A program made the translations under genes and the position numbers. Shown here one piece after another: positions 36,801-48,964 of a stretch of DNA of 64,000 bases (within the stretch, counting starts at the first letter, position 1; each line of letters starts with the position of its first letter). The DNA comes from Hippasteria phrygiana (taxonomy: Eukaryota; Echinodermata; Asteroidea; Valvatida; Goniasteridae). Below the pieces are notes generated by a model. That model was not told where the DNA came from and ran no database searches. It saw only the letters and a list, made by a program, of their open reading frames with translations. The stretch lies in assembly GCA_037893225.1 (NCBI GenBank), contig JAZGUH010000539.1:372001-436000 (forward strand), written 5' to 3'.

Positions 36801-39646
36801 GCAAGTCCATACCCCAGGGAATTTGACAGGTATGGAGCAATAAATAAAAGGTAATCTGCACACAGATGGTGGCCGGGAAGAAAATAAACATTGCGAGGTT
36901 TGAATTTTCTCCACAAGTGTTAACTCTAAGAAGCCGCCGATAATTGCAACATGTAGCGCCAGATCTAAGCTATCCATACATGTCAAAATTACTGAATTTG
37001 GTTGATATTTCATGCAATTATGAATGAGTAAAGCAAGTCCATACCCCAGGGAATTTGACATGCATGGAGCAATACATAGACGGTAACATGTACACAGATG
37101 TTGGCCGGAAAGAAAATAAACATTGCGAGGTTTGAATTTTCTCCACAAGTTTTACCTCTAAGAAGCCGCCGATAATTGCAACATGTAGCGCCAGATCTAA
37201 GCTATCCATACATGTCAAAATTACTGAATTTGGTTGATATTTCATGCAATTATGAATGAGTAAAGCAAGTCATACCCTAGGGAATTTGACAGGCATGGAG
37301 CAATAAATAGAAGGTAATATGCACACAGATGTTGGCCGGAAAGAAAATAGACATTGCGAGGTTTGAATTTTCTCCACAAGTTTTAACTCTAAGAAGCCGC
37401 CGATAATTGCAACATGTAGCGCCAGATCTAAGCTATCCATACATGTCAAAATTACTGCATTTGGTTGATATTTCATGCAATTATGAATGAGTAGAGCAAG
37501 TCCATACCCCAGGGAATTTGACAGGCATGGAGCAATAAATAAAAGGTAATCTGCACACAGATGGTGGCCGGGAAGAAAATAAACATTGCGAGGTTTGAAT
37601 TTTCTCCACAAGTGTTAACTCTAAGAAGCCGCCGATAATTGCAACATGTAGCGCCAGATCTAAGCTATCCATACATGTCAAAATTACTGAATTTGGTTGA
37701 TATTTCATGTAATTATGAATGAGTAAAGCAAGTCCATACCCCAGGGAATTTGACATGCATGGAGCAATAAATAGACGGTAACATGTACACAGATGTTGGC
37801 CGGAAAGAAAATAAACATTGCGAGGTTTGAATTTTCTCCACAAGTTTTACCTCTAAGAAGCCGCCGATAATTGCAACGTGTAGCGCCAGATCTAAGCTAT
37901 CCATACATGTCAAAATTACTAAATTTGGTTGATATTTCATGCAATTATGAATGAGTAAAGCAAGTCCATACCCCAGGGAATTTGACATGCATGGAGCAAT
38001 AAATAGACGGTAACATGTACACAGATGTTAGCCGGAAAGAAAATAAACATTGCGAGGTTTGAATTTTCTCCACAAGTTTTAACTCTGGGAAGCCGCCGAT
38101 GATTGCAACATGTAGCGCCAGATCTAAGCTATCCATACATGTCAAAATTACTGTATTTGGTTGATATTTCATGCAATTATGAATGAGTAAAGCAAGTCAT
38201 ACCCCAGGGAATTTGACAGGCATGGAGCAATAAATAGAAGGTAATATGCACACAGATGTTGGCCGGAAAGAAAATAAACATTGCTAGGTTTGAATTTTCT
38301 ACACAAGTTTTAACTCTAGGAAGCCGCCGATGATTGCAACATGTAGCGCCAGATCTAAGCTATCCATACATGTAACAAATACTGCATTTGGTTGATATTT
38401 CATGCAATTATGAATGAATAAAGCAAGTCCATACCCCAGGGAATTTGACATGCATGGAGCAATAAATAGAAGGTAATATGCACACAGATGTTGGCCGGAA
38501 AGAAAATAGACATTGCGAGGTTTGAATTTTCTACAAAAGTTTTAACTCTAGGAAGCCGCCGATGATTGCAACATGTAGCGCCAGATCTAAGCTATCCATA
38601 CATGTCAAAATTACTGAATTTGGTTGATATTTCATGCAATTATGAATGAGTAAAGCAAGTCATACCCCAGGGAATTTGACATGCATGGAGCAATAAATAG
38701 ACGGTAATATGTACACAGATTTTGGCTGGAAAGAAAATAAACATTGCGAGGTTTGAATTTTCTCCACAAGTTTTAAATCTAGGAAGCCGCCGATGATTGC
38801 AAGAGTAGCGCCAGATCTAAGCTATCCATACATGTCAAAATTACTGCATTTGGTTGATATTTCATGCAATTATGAATGAGTAAAGCAAGTCCATACCCCA
38901 GGGAATTTGACAGGTATGGAGCAATAAATAAAAGGTAATCTGCACACAGATGGTGGCCGGGAAGAAAATAAACATTGCGAGGTTTGAATTTTCTCCACAA
39001 GTGTTAACTCTAAGAAGCCGCCGATAATTGCAACATGTAGCGCCAGATCTAAGCTATCCATACATGTCAAAATTACTGAATTTGGTTGATATTTCATGCA
39101 ATTATGAATGAGTAAAGCAAGTCCATACCCCAGGGAATTTGACAGGCATGGAGCAATACATAGACGGTAACATGTACACAGATGTTGGCCGGAAAGAAAA
39201 TAAACATTGCGAGGTTTGAATTTTCTCCACAAGTTTTACCTCTAAGAAGCCGCCGATAATTGCAACATGTAGCGCCAGATCTAAGCTATCCATACATGTC
39301 AAAATTACTGAATTTGGTTGATATTTCATGCAATTATGAATGAGTAAAGCAAGTCATACCCTAGGGAATTTGACAGGCATGGAGCAATAAATAGAAGGTA
39401 ATATGCACACAGATGTTGGCCGGAAAGAAAATAGACATTGCGAGGTTTGAATTTTCTCCACAAGTTTTAACTCTAAGAAGCCGCCGATAATTGCAACATG
39501 TAGCGCCAGATCTAAGCTATCCATACATGTCAAAATTACTGAATTTGGTTGATATTTCATGCAATTATGAATGAGTAAAGCAAGTCATACCCCAGGGAAT
39601 TTGACATGCATGGAGCAATAAATAGACGGTAATATGTACACAGATT
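33860..39646. repeat. 25-mer tandem duplication, copy 2 (5787 bp)
   Basis: Second copy of the 5.8-kb unit. It reproduces rare variants of copy 1, such as CTGG in place of CCGG at 38726 (copy 1: 32939), GTTTTTAATCT near 35761 (29974) and CATGTAACAAATACTG near 38369 (32582). Only three substitutions distinguish it from copy 1 in my comparison. Confidence 0.93.
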
Positions 39647-40414
39647 TTGGCCGGAAAGAAAATAAACATTGCGAGGTTTGAATTTTCTCCACAAGTTTTA
39701 AATCTAGGAAGCCGCCGATGATTGCAAGAGTAGCGCCAGATCTAAGCTATCCATACATGTCAAAATTACTGCATTTGGTTGATATTTCATGCAATTATGA
39801 ATGAGTAAAGCAAGTCCATACCCCAGGGAATTTGACAGGTATGGAGCAATAAATAAAAGGTAATCTGCACACAGATGGTGGCCGGGAAGAAAATAAACAT
39901 TGCGAGGTTTGAATTTTCTCCACAAGTGTTAACTCTAAGAAGCCGCCGATAATTGCAACATGTAGCGCCAGATCTAAGCTATCCATACATGTCAAAATTA
40001 CTGAATTTGGTTGATATTTCATGCAATTATGAATGAGTAAAGCAAGTCCATACCCCAGGGAATTTGACAGGCATGGAGCAATACATAGACGGTAACATGT
40101 ACACAGATGTTGGCCGGAAAGAAAATAAACATTGCGAGGTTTGAATTTTCTCCACAAGTTTTACCTCTAAGAAGCCGCCGATAATTGCAACATGTAGCGC
40201 CAGATCTAAGCTATCCATACATGTCAAAATTACTGAATTTGGTTGATATTTCATGCAATTATGAATGAGTAAAGCAAGTCATACCCTAGGGAATTTGACA
40301 GGCATGGAGCAATAAATAGAAGGTAATATGCACACAGATGTTGGCCGGAAAGAAAATAGACATTGCGAGGTTTGAATTTTCTCCACAAGTTTTAACTCTA
40401 AGAAGCCGCCGATA
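38565..40414. repeat. 4-mer tandem duplication at the right edge of the 25-mer (925 bp x 2)
   Basis: 38565-39541 equals 39490-40466 at an offset of 925 bp with one substitution (T38727/C39652, in CTGG versus CCGG). The pair straddles the end of the 25-mer copy. It was therefore present in the ancestral array before the 5787-bp segment was duplicated in front of it. Confidence 0.83.
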
Positions 40415-40859
40415 ATTGCAACATGTAGCGCCAGATCTAAGCTATCCATACATGTCAAAATTACTGCATTTGGTTGATATTTCATGCAATTATGAATGAG
40501 TAGAGCAAGTCCATACCCCAGGGAATTTGACAGGCATGGAGCAATAAATAAAAGGTAATCTGCACACAGATGGTGGCCGGGAAGAAAATAAACATTGCGA
40601 GGTTTGAATTTTCTCCACAAGTGTTAACTCTAAGAAGCCGCCGATAATTGCAACATGTAGCGCCAGATCTAAGCTATCCATACATGTCAAAATTACTGAA
40701 TTTGGTTGATATTTCATGCAATTATGAATGAGTAAAGCAAGTCCATACCCCAGGGAATTTGACATGCATGGAGCAATACATAGACGGTAACATGTACACA
40801 GATGTTGGCCGGAAAGAAAATAAACATTGCGAGGTTTGAATTTTCTCCACAAGTTTTAC

Positions 40860-42862
40860 CTCTAAGAAGCCGCCGATAATTGCAACATGTAGCGCCAGAT
40901 CTAAGCTATCCATACATGTCAAAATTACTGAATTTGGTTGATATTTCATGCAATTATGAATGAGTAAAGCAAGTCATACCCAAGGGAATTTGACAGGCAT
41001 GGAGCAATAAATAGAAGGTAATATGCACACAGATGTTGGCCGGAAAGAAAATAGACATTGCGAGGTTTGAATTTTCTCCACAAGTTTTAACTCTAAGAAG
41101 CCGCCGATAATTGCAACATGTAGCGCCAGATCTAAGCTATCCATACATGTCAAAATTACTGAATTTGGTTGATATTTCATGTAATTATGAATGAGTAAAG
41201 CAAGTCCATACCCCAGGGAATTTGACATGCATGGAGCAATAAATAGACGGAAACATGTACACAGATGTTGGCCGGAAAGAAAATAAACATTGCGAGGTTT
41301 GAATTTTCTCCACAAGTTTTACCTCTAAGAAGCCGCCGATAATTGCAACGTGTAGCGCCAGATCTAAGCTATCCATACATGTCAAAATTACTAAATTTGG
41401 TTGATATTTCATGCAATTATGAATGAGTAAAGCAAGTCCATACCCCAGGGAATTTGACATGCATGGAGCAATAAATAGACGGTAACATGTACACAGATGT
41501 TAGCCGGAAAGAAAATAAACATTGCGAGGTTTGAATTTTCTCCACACGTTTTAACTCTGGGAAGCCGCCGATGATTGCAACATGTAGCGCCAGATCTAAG
41601 CTATCCATACATGTCAAAATTACTGTATTTGGTTGATATTTCATGCAATTATGAATGAGTAAAGCAAGTCATACCCCAGGGAATTTGACAGGCATGGAGC
41701 AATAAATAGAAGGTAATATGCACACAGATGTTGGCCGGAAAGAAAATAAACATTGCTAGGTTTGAATTTTCTACACAAGTTTTAACTCTAGGAAGCCGCC
41801 GATGATTGCAACATGTAGCGCCAGATCTAAGCTATCCATACATGTAAAAACTACTGCATTTGGTTGATATTTCATGCAATTATGAATGAATAAAGCAAGT
41901 CCATACCCCAGGGAATTTGACATGCATGGAGCAATAAATAGAAGGTAATATGCACACAGATGTTGGCCGGAAAGAAAATAGACATTGCGAGGTTTGAATT
42001 TTCTCCACAAGTGTTAACTCTAAGAAGCCGCCGATAATTGCAACATGTAGCGCCAGATCTAAGCTATCCATACATGTCAAAATTACTGAATTTGGTTGAT
42101 ATTTCATGCAATTATGAATGAGTAAAGCAAGTCCATACCCCAGGAAATTTGACATGCATGGAGCAATAAATAGACGGTAACATGTACACAGATGTTGGCC
42201 GGAAAGAAAATAAAAATTGCGAGGTTTGAATTTTCTCCACAAGTTTTACCTCTAAGAAGCCGCCGATAATTGCAACATGTAGCGCCAGATCTAAGCTATC
42301 CATACATGTCAAAATTACTGAATTTGGTTGATATTTCATGCAATTATGAATGAGTAAAGCAAGTCATACCCTAGGGAATTTGACAGGCATGGAGCAATAA
42401 ATAGAAGGTAATATGCACACAGATGTTGGCCGGAAAGAAAATAGACATTGCGAGGTTTGAATTTTCTCCACAAGTGTTAACTCTAAGAAGCCGCCGATAA
42501 TTGCAACGTGTAGCGCCAGATCTAAGCTATCCATACATGTCAAAATTACTGAATTTGGTTGATATTTCATGCAATTATGAATGAGTAGAGCAAGTCCATA
42601 CCCCAGGGAATTTGACATGCATGGAGCAATAAATAGACGGTAACATGTACACAGATGTTGGCCGGAAAGAAAATAGACATTGCGAGGTTTGAATTTTCTC
42701 CACAAGTTTGAACTCTAAGAAGCCGCCGATGATTGCAACATGTAGCGCCAGATCTAAGCTATCCATACATGTCAAAATTACTGTATTTGGTTGATATTTC
42801 ATGCAATTATGAATGAGTAAAGCAAGTCATACCCCAGGGAATTTGACAGGCATGGAGCAATA
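40860..42862. repeat. 11-monomer echo (offset 2548 bp to 43408-45410)
   Basis: 40860-42862 matches 43408-45410 with a few substitutions, among them 40982 (CCCAAGGG versus CCCTAGGG), near 42215 (AAAATTGC versus AACATTGC) and near 42550 (CTGAATTT versus CTTAATTT). The match is 2003 bp, shorter than the offset. This is an older relationship that predates the 14-mer duplication to its right. Shared rare variants include GACGGAAACATG (41246/43794), CACACGTTTT (41544/44092) and CATGTAAAAACTACTG. Confidence 0.8.
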
Positions 42863-45721
42863 AATAGAAGGTAATATGCACACAGATGTTGGCCGGAAAG
42901 AAAATAAACATTGTGAGGTTTGAATTTTCTCCACAAGTTTTAACTCTAAGAAGCCGCCGATAATTGCAACATGTAGCGCCAGATCTAAGCTATCCATACA
43001 TGTCAAAATTACTGAATTTGGTTGATATTTCATGCAATTATGAATGAGTAAAGCAAGTCCATACCCCAGGGAATTTGACAGGCATGGAGCAATAAATAAA
43101 AGGTAATCTGCACACAGATGGTGGCCGGAAAGAAAATAAACATTGCGAGGTTTGAATTTTCTCCACAAGTTTTAAATCTAGGAAGCCGCCGATGATTGCA
43201 ACATGTAGCGCCAGATCTAAGCTATCCATACATGTCAAAATTACTGCATTTGGTTGATATTTCATGCAATTATGAATGAGTAAAGCAAGTCCATACCCCA
43301 GGGAATTTGACAGGCATGGAGCAATAAATAAAAGGTAAGCTGCACACAGATGGTGGCCGGGAAGAAAATAAACATTGCGAGGTTTGAATTTTCTCCACAA
43401 GTGTTAACTCTAAGAAGCCGCCGATAATTGCAACATGTAGCGCCAGATCTAAGCTATCCATACATGTCAAAATTACTGAATTTGGTTGATATTTCATGCA
43501 ATTATGAATGAGTAAAGCAAGTCATACCCTAGGGAATTTGACAGGCATGGAGCAATAAATAGAAGGTAATATGCACACAGATGTTGGCCGGAAAGAAAAT
43601 AGACATTGCGAGGTTTGAATTTTCTCCACAAGTTTTAACTCTAAGAAGCCGCCGATAATTGCAACATGTAGCGCCAGATCTAAGCTATCCATACATGTCA
43701 AAATTACTGAATTTGGTTGATATTTCATGTAATTATGAATGAGTAAAGCAAGTCCATACCCCAGGGAATTTGACATGCATGGAGCAATAAATAGACGGAA
43801 ACATGTACACAGATGTTGGCCGGAAAGAAAATAAACATTGCGAGGTTTGAATTTTCTCCACAAGTTTTACCTCTAAGAAGCCGCCGATAATTGCAACGTG
43901 TAGCGCCAGATCTAAGCTATCCATACATGTCAAAATTACTAAATTTGGTTGATATTTCATGCAATTATGAATGAGTAAAGCAAGTCCATACCCCAGGGAA
44001 TTTGACATGCATGGAGCAATAAATAGACGGTAACATGTACACAGATGTTAGCCGGAAAGAAAATAAACATTGCGAGGTTTGAATTTTCTCCACACGTTTT
44101 AACTCTGGGAAGCCGCCGATGATTGCAACATGTAGCGCCAGATCTAAGCTATCCATACATGTCAAAATTACTGTATTTGGTTGATATTTCATGCAATTAT
44201 GAATGAGTAAAGCAAGTCATACCCCAGGGAATTTGACAGGCATGGAGCAATAAATAGAAGGTAATATGCACACAGATGTTGGCCGGAAAGAAAATAAACA
44301 TTGCTAGGTTTGAATTTTCTACACAAGTTTTAACTCTAGGAAGCCGCCGATGATTGCAACATGTAGCGCCAGATCTAAGCTATCCATACATGTAAAAACT
44401 ACTGCATTTGGTTGATATTTCATGCAATTATGAATGAATAAAGCAAGTCCATACCCCAGGGAATTTGACATGCATGGAGCAATAAATAGAAGGTAATATG
44501 CACACAGATGTTGGCCGGAAAGAAAATAGACATTGCGAGGTTTGAATTTTCTCCACAAGTGTTAACTCTAAGAAGCCGCCGATAATTGCAACATGTAGCG
44601 CCAGATCTAAGCTATCCATACATGTCAAAATTACTGAATTTGGTTGATATTTCATGCAATTATGAATGAGTAAAGCAAGTCCATACCCCAGGAAATTTGA
44701 CATGCATGGAGCAATAAATAGACGGTAACATGTACACAGATGTTGGCCGGAAAGAAAATAAACATTGCGAGGTTTGAATTTTCTCCACAAGTTTTACCTC
44801 TAAGAAGCCGCCGATAATTGCAACATGTAGCGCCAGATCTAAGCTATCCATACATGTCAAAATTACTGAATTTGGTTGATATTTCATGCAATTATGAATG
44901 AGTAAAGCAAGTCATACCCTAGGGAATTTGACAGGCATGGAGCAATAAATAGAAGGTAATATGCACACAGATGTTGGCCGGAAAGAAAATAGACATTGCG
45001 AGGTTTGAATTTTCTCCACAAGTGTTAACTCTAAGAAGCCGCCGATAATTGCAACGTGTAGCGCCAGATCTAAGCTATCCATACATGTCAAAATTACTTA
45101 ATTTGGTTGATATTTCATGCAATTATGAATGAGTAGAGCAAGTCCATACCCCAGGGAATTTGACATGCATGGAGCAATAAATAGACGGTAACATGTACAC
45201 AGATGTTGGCCGGAAAGAAAATAGACATTGCGAGGTTTGAATTTTCTCCACAAGTTTGAACTCTAAGAAGCCGCCGATGATTGCAACATGTAGCGCCAGA
45301 TCTAAGCTATCCATACATGTCAAAATTACTGTATTTGGTTGATATTTCATGCAATTATGAATGAGTAAAGCAAGTCATACCCCAGGGAATTTGACAGGCA
45401 TGGAGCAATACATAGACGGTAACATGTACACAGATGTTGGCCGGAAAGAAAATAGACATTGCGAGGTTTGAATTTTCTCCACAAGTGTTAACTCTAAGAA
45501 GCCGCCGATAATTGCAACATGTAGCGCCAGATCTAAGCTATCCATACATGTCAAAATTACTGAATTTGGTTGATATTTCATGCAATTATGAATGAGTAGA
45601 GCAAGTCCATACCCCAGGGAATTTGACATGCATGGAGCAATAAATAGACGGTAACATGTACACAGATGTTGGCCGGAAAGAAAATAGACATTGCGAGGTT
45701 TGAATTTTCTCCACAAGTTTG
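42479..45721. repeat. 14-mer tandem duplication, copy 1 (3243 bp)
   Basis: 42479-45741 equals 45722-48984 at an offset of 3243 bp, with one isolated substitution (G44239/T47482) and one cluster of three (45258, 45261, 45266 versus 48501, 48504, 48509). The identical tract exceeds the offset by 20 bp, so the join lies in 45722-45741. Private markers include GGTAAGCTGCAC near 43333 and CATTGTGAGG near 42910. Confidence 0.9.
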
Positions 45722-48700
45722 AACTCTAAGAAGCCGCCGATAATTGCAACGTGTAGCGCCAGATCTAAGCTATCCATACATGTCAAAATTACTGAATTTG
45801 GTTGATATTTCATGCAATTATGAATGAGTAGAGCAAGTCCATACCCCAGGGAATTTGACATGCATGGAGCAATAAATAGACGGTAACATGTACACAGATG
45901 TTGGCCGGAAAGAAAATAGACATTGCGAGGTTTGAATTTTCTCCACAAGTTTGAACTCTAAGAAGCCGCCGATGATTGCAACATGTAGCGCCAGATCTAA
46001 GCTATCCATACATGTCAAAATTACTGTATTTGGTTGATATTTCATGCAATTATGAATGAGTAAAGCAAGTCATACCCCAGGGAATTTGACAGGCATGGAG
46101 CAATAAATAGAAGGTAATATGCACACAGATGTTGGCCGGAAAGAAAATAAACATTGTGAGGTTTGAATTTTCTCCACAAGTTTTAACTCTAAGAAGCCGC
46201 CGATAATTGCAACATGTAGCGCCAGATCTAAGCTATCCATACATGTCAAAATTACTGAATTTGGTTGATATTTCATGCAATTATGAATGAGTAAAGCAAG
46301 TCCATACCCCAGGGAATTTGACAGGCATGGAGCAATAAATAAAAGGTAATCTGCACACAGATGGTGGCCGGAAAGAAAATAAACATTGCGAGGTTTGAAT
46401 TTTCTCCACAAGTTTTAAATCTAGGAAGCCGCCGATGATTGCAACATGTAGCGCCAGATCTAAGCTATCCATACATGTCAAAATTACTGCATTTGGTTGA
46501 TATTTCATGCAATTATGAATGAGTAAAGCAAGTCCATACCCCAGGGAATTTGACAGGCATGGAGCAATAAATAAAAGGTAAGCTGCACACAGATGGTGGC
46601 CGGGAAGAAAATAAACATTGCGAGGTTTGAATTTTCTCCACAAGTGTTAACTCTAAGAAGCCGCCGATAATTGCAACATGTAGCGCCAGATCTAAGCTAT
46701 CCATACATGTCAAAATTACTGAATTTGGTTGATATTTCATGCAATTATGAATGAGTAAAGCAAGTCATACCCTAGGGAATTTGACAGGCATGGAGCAATA
46801 AATAGAAGGTAATATGCACACAGATGTTGGCCGGAAAGAAAATAGACATTGCGAGGTTTGAATTTTCTCCACAAGTTTTAACTCTAAGAAGCCGCCGATA
46901 ATTGCAACATGTAGCGCCAGATCTAAGCTATCCATACATGTCAAAATTACTGAATTTGGTTGATATTTCATGTAATTATGAATGAGTAAAGCAAGTCCAT
47001 ACCCCAGGGAATTTGACATGCATGGAGCAATAAATAGACGGAAACATGTACACAGATGTTGGCCGGAAAGAAAATAAACATTGCGAGGTTTGAATTTTCT
47101 CCACAAGTTTTACCTCTAAGAAGCCGCCGATAATTGCAACGTGTAGCGCCAGATCTAAGCTATCCATACATGTCAAAATTACTAAATTTGGTTGATATTT
47201 CATGCAATTATGAATGAGTAAAGCAAGTCCATACCCCAGGGAATTTGACATGCATGGAGCAATAAATAGACGGTAACATGTACACAGATGTTAGCCGGAA
47301 AGAAAATAAACATTGCGAGGTTTGAATTTTCTCCACACGTTTTAACTCTGGGAAGCCGCCGATGATTGCAACATGTAGCGCCAGATCTAAGCTATCCATA
47401 CATGTCAAAATTACTGTATTTGGTTGATATTTCATGCAATTATGAATGAGTAAAGCAAGTCATACCCCAGGGAATTTGACATGCATGGAGCAATAAATAG
47501 AAGGTAATATGCACACAGATGTTGGCCGGAAAGAAAATAAACATTGCTAGGTTTGAATTTTCTACACAAGTTTTAACTCTAGGAAGCCGCCGATGATTGC
47601 AACATGTAGCGCCAGATCTAAGCTATCCATACATGTAAAAACTACTGCATTTGGTTGATATTTCATGCAATTATGAATGAATAAAGCAAGTCCATACCCC
47701 AGGGAATTTGACATGCATGGAGCAATAAATAGAAGGTAATATGCACACAGATGTTGGCCGGAAAGAAAATAGACATTGCGAGGTTTGAATTTTCTCCACA
47801 AGTGTTAACTCTAAGAAGCCGCCGATAATTGCAACATGTAGCGCCAGATCTAAGCTATCCATACATGTCAAAATTACTGAATTTGGTTGATATTTCATGC
47901 AATTATGAATGAGTAAAGCAAGTCCATACCCCAGGAAATTTGACATGCATGGAGCAATAAATAGACGGTAACATGTACACAGATGTTGGCCGGAAAGAAA
48001 ATAAACATTGCGAGGTTTGAATTTTCTCCACAAGTTTTACCTCTAAGAAGCCGCCGATAATTGCAACATGTAGCGCCAGATCTAAGCTATCCATACATGT
48101 CAAAATTACTGAATTTGGTTGATATTTCATGCAATTATGAATGAGTAAAGCAAGTCATACCCTAGGGAATTTGACAGGCATGGAGCAATAAATAGAAGGT
48201 AATATGCACACAGATGTTGGCCGGAAAGAAAATAGACATTGCGAGGTTTGAATTTTCTCCACAAGTGTTAACTCTAAGAAGCCGCCGATAATTGCAACGT
48301 GTAGCGCCAGATCTAAGCTATCCATACATGTCAAAATTACTTAATTTGGTTGATATTTCATGCAATTATGAATGAGTAGAGCAAGTCCATACCCCAGGGA
48401 ATTTGACATGCATGGAGCAATAAATAGACGGTAACATGTACACAGATGTTGGCCGGAAAGAAAATAGACATTGCGAGGTTTGAATTTTCTCCACAAGTTT
48501 TAAATCTAGGAAGCCGCCGATGATTGCAACATGTAGCGCCAGATCTAAGCTATCCATACATGTCAAAATTACTGTATTTGGTTGATATTTCATGCAATTA
48601 TGAATGAGTAAAGCAAGTCATACCCCAGGGAATTTGACAGGCATGGAGCAATACATAGACGGTAACATGTACACAGATGTTGGCCGGAAAGAAAATAGAC

Positions 48701-48964
48701 ATTGCGAGGTTTGAATTTTCTCCACAAGTGTTAACTCTAAGAAGCCGCCGATAATTGCAACATGTAGCGCCAGATCTAAGCTATCCATACATGTCAAAAT
48801 TACTGAATTTGGTTGATATTTCATGCAATTATGAATGAGTAGAGCAAGTCCATACCCCAGGGAATTTGACATGCATGGAGCAATAAATAGACGGTAACAT
48901 GTACACAGATGTTGGCCGGAAAGAAAATAGACATTGCGAGGTTTGAATTTTCTCCACAAGTTTG
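45722..48964. repeat. 14-mer tandem duplication, copy 2 (3243 bp)
   Basis: Second copy. It carries a class A signature (TTTTAAATCTAGG) at 48497-48510 where copy 1 has the class D signature (TTTGAACTCTAAG). Flanking sequence is otherwise the same, so this looks like a short conversion tract. The right 0.6 kb of this copy is also the start of the later 7-mer duplication. Confidence 0.88.

Noticed and set aside
28073..39646. Near-perfect large duplications as purely an assembly artefact
   Set aside because: This is not excluded, but the copies differ at defined bases (three in the 25-mer, four in the 14-mer), and nested events are consistent with each other. Real duplication is more likely. Read support would decide.
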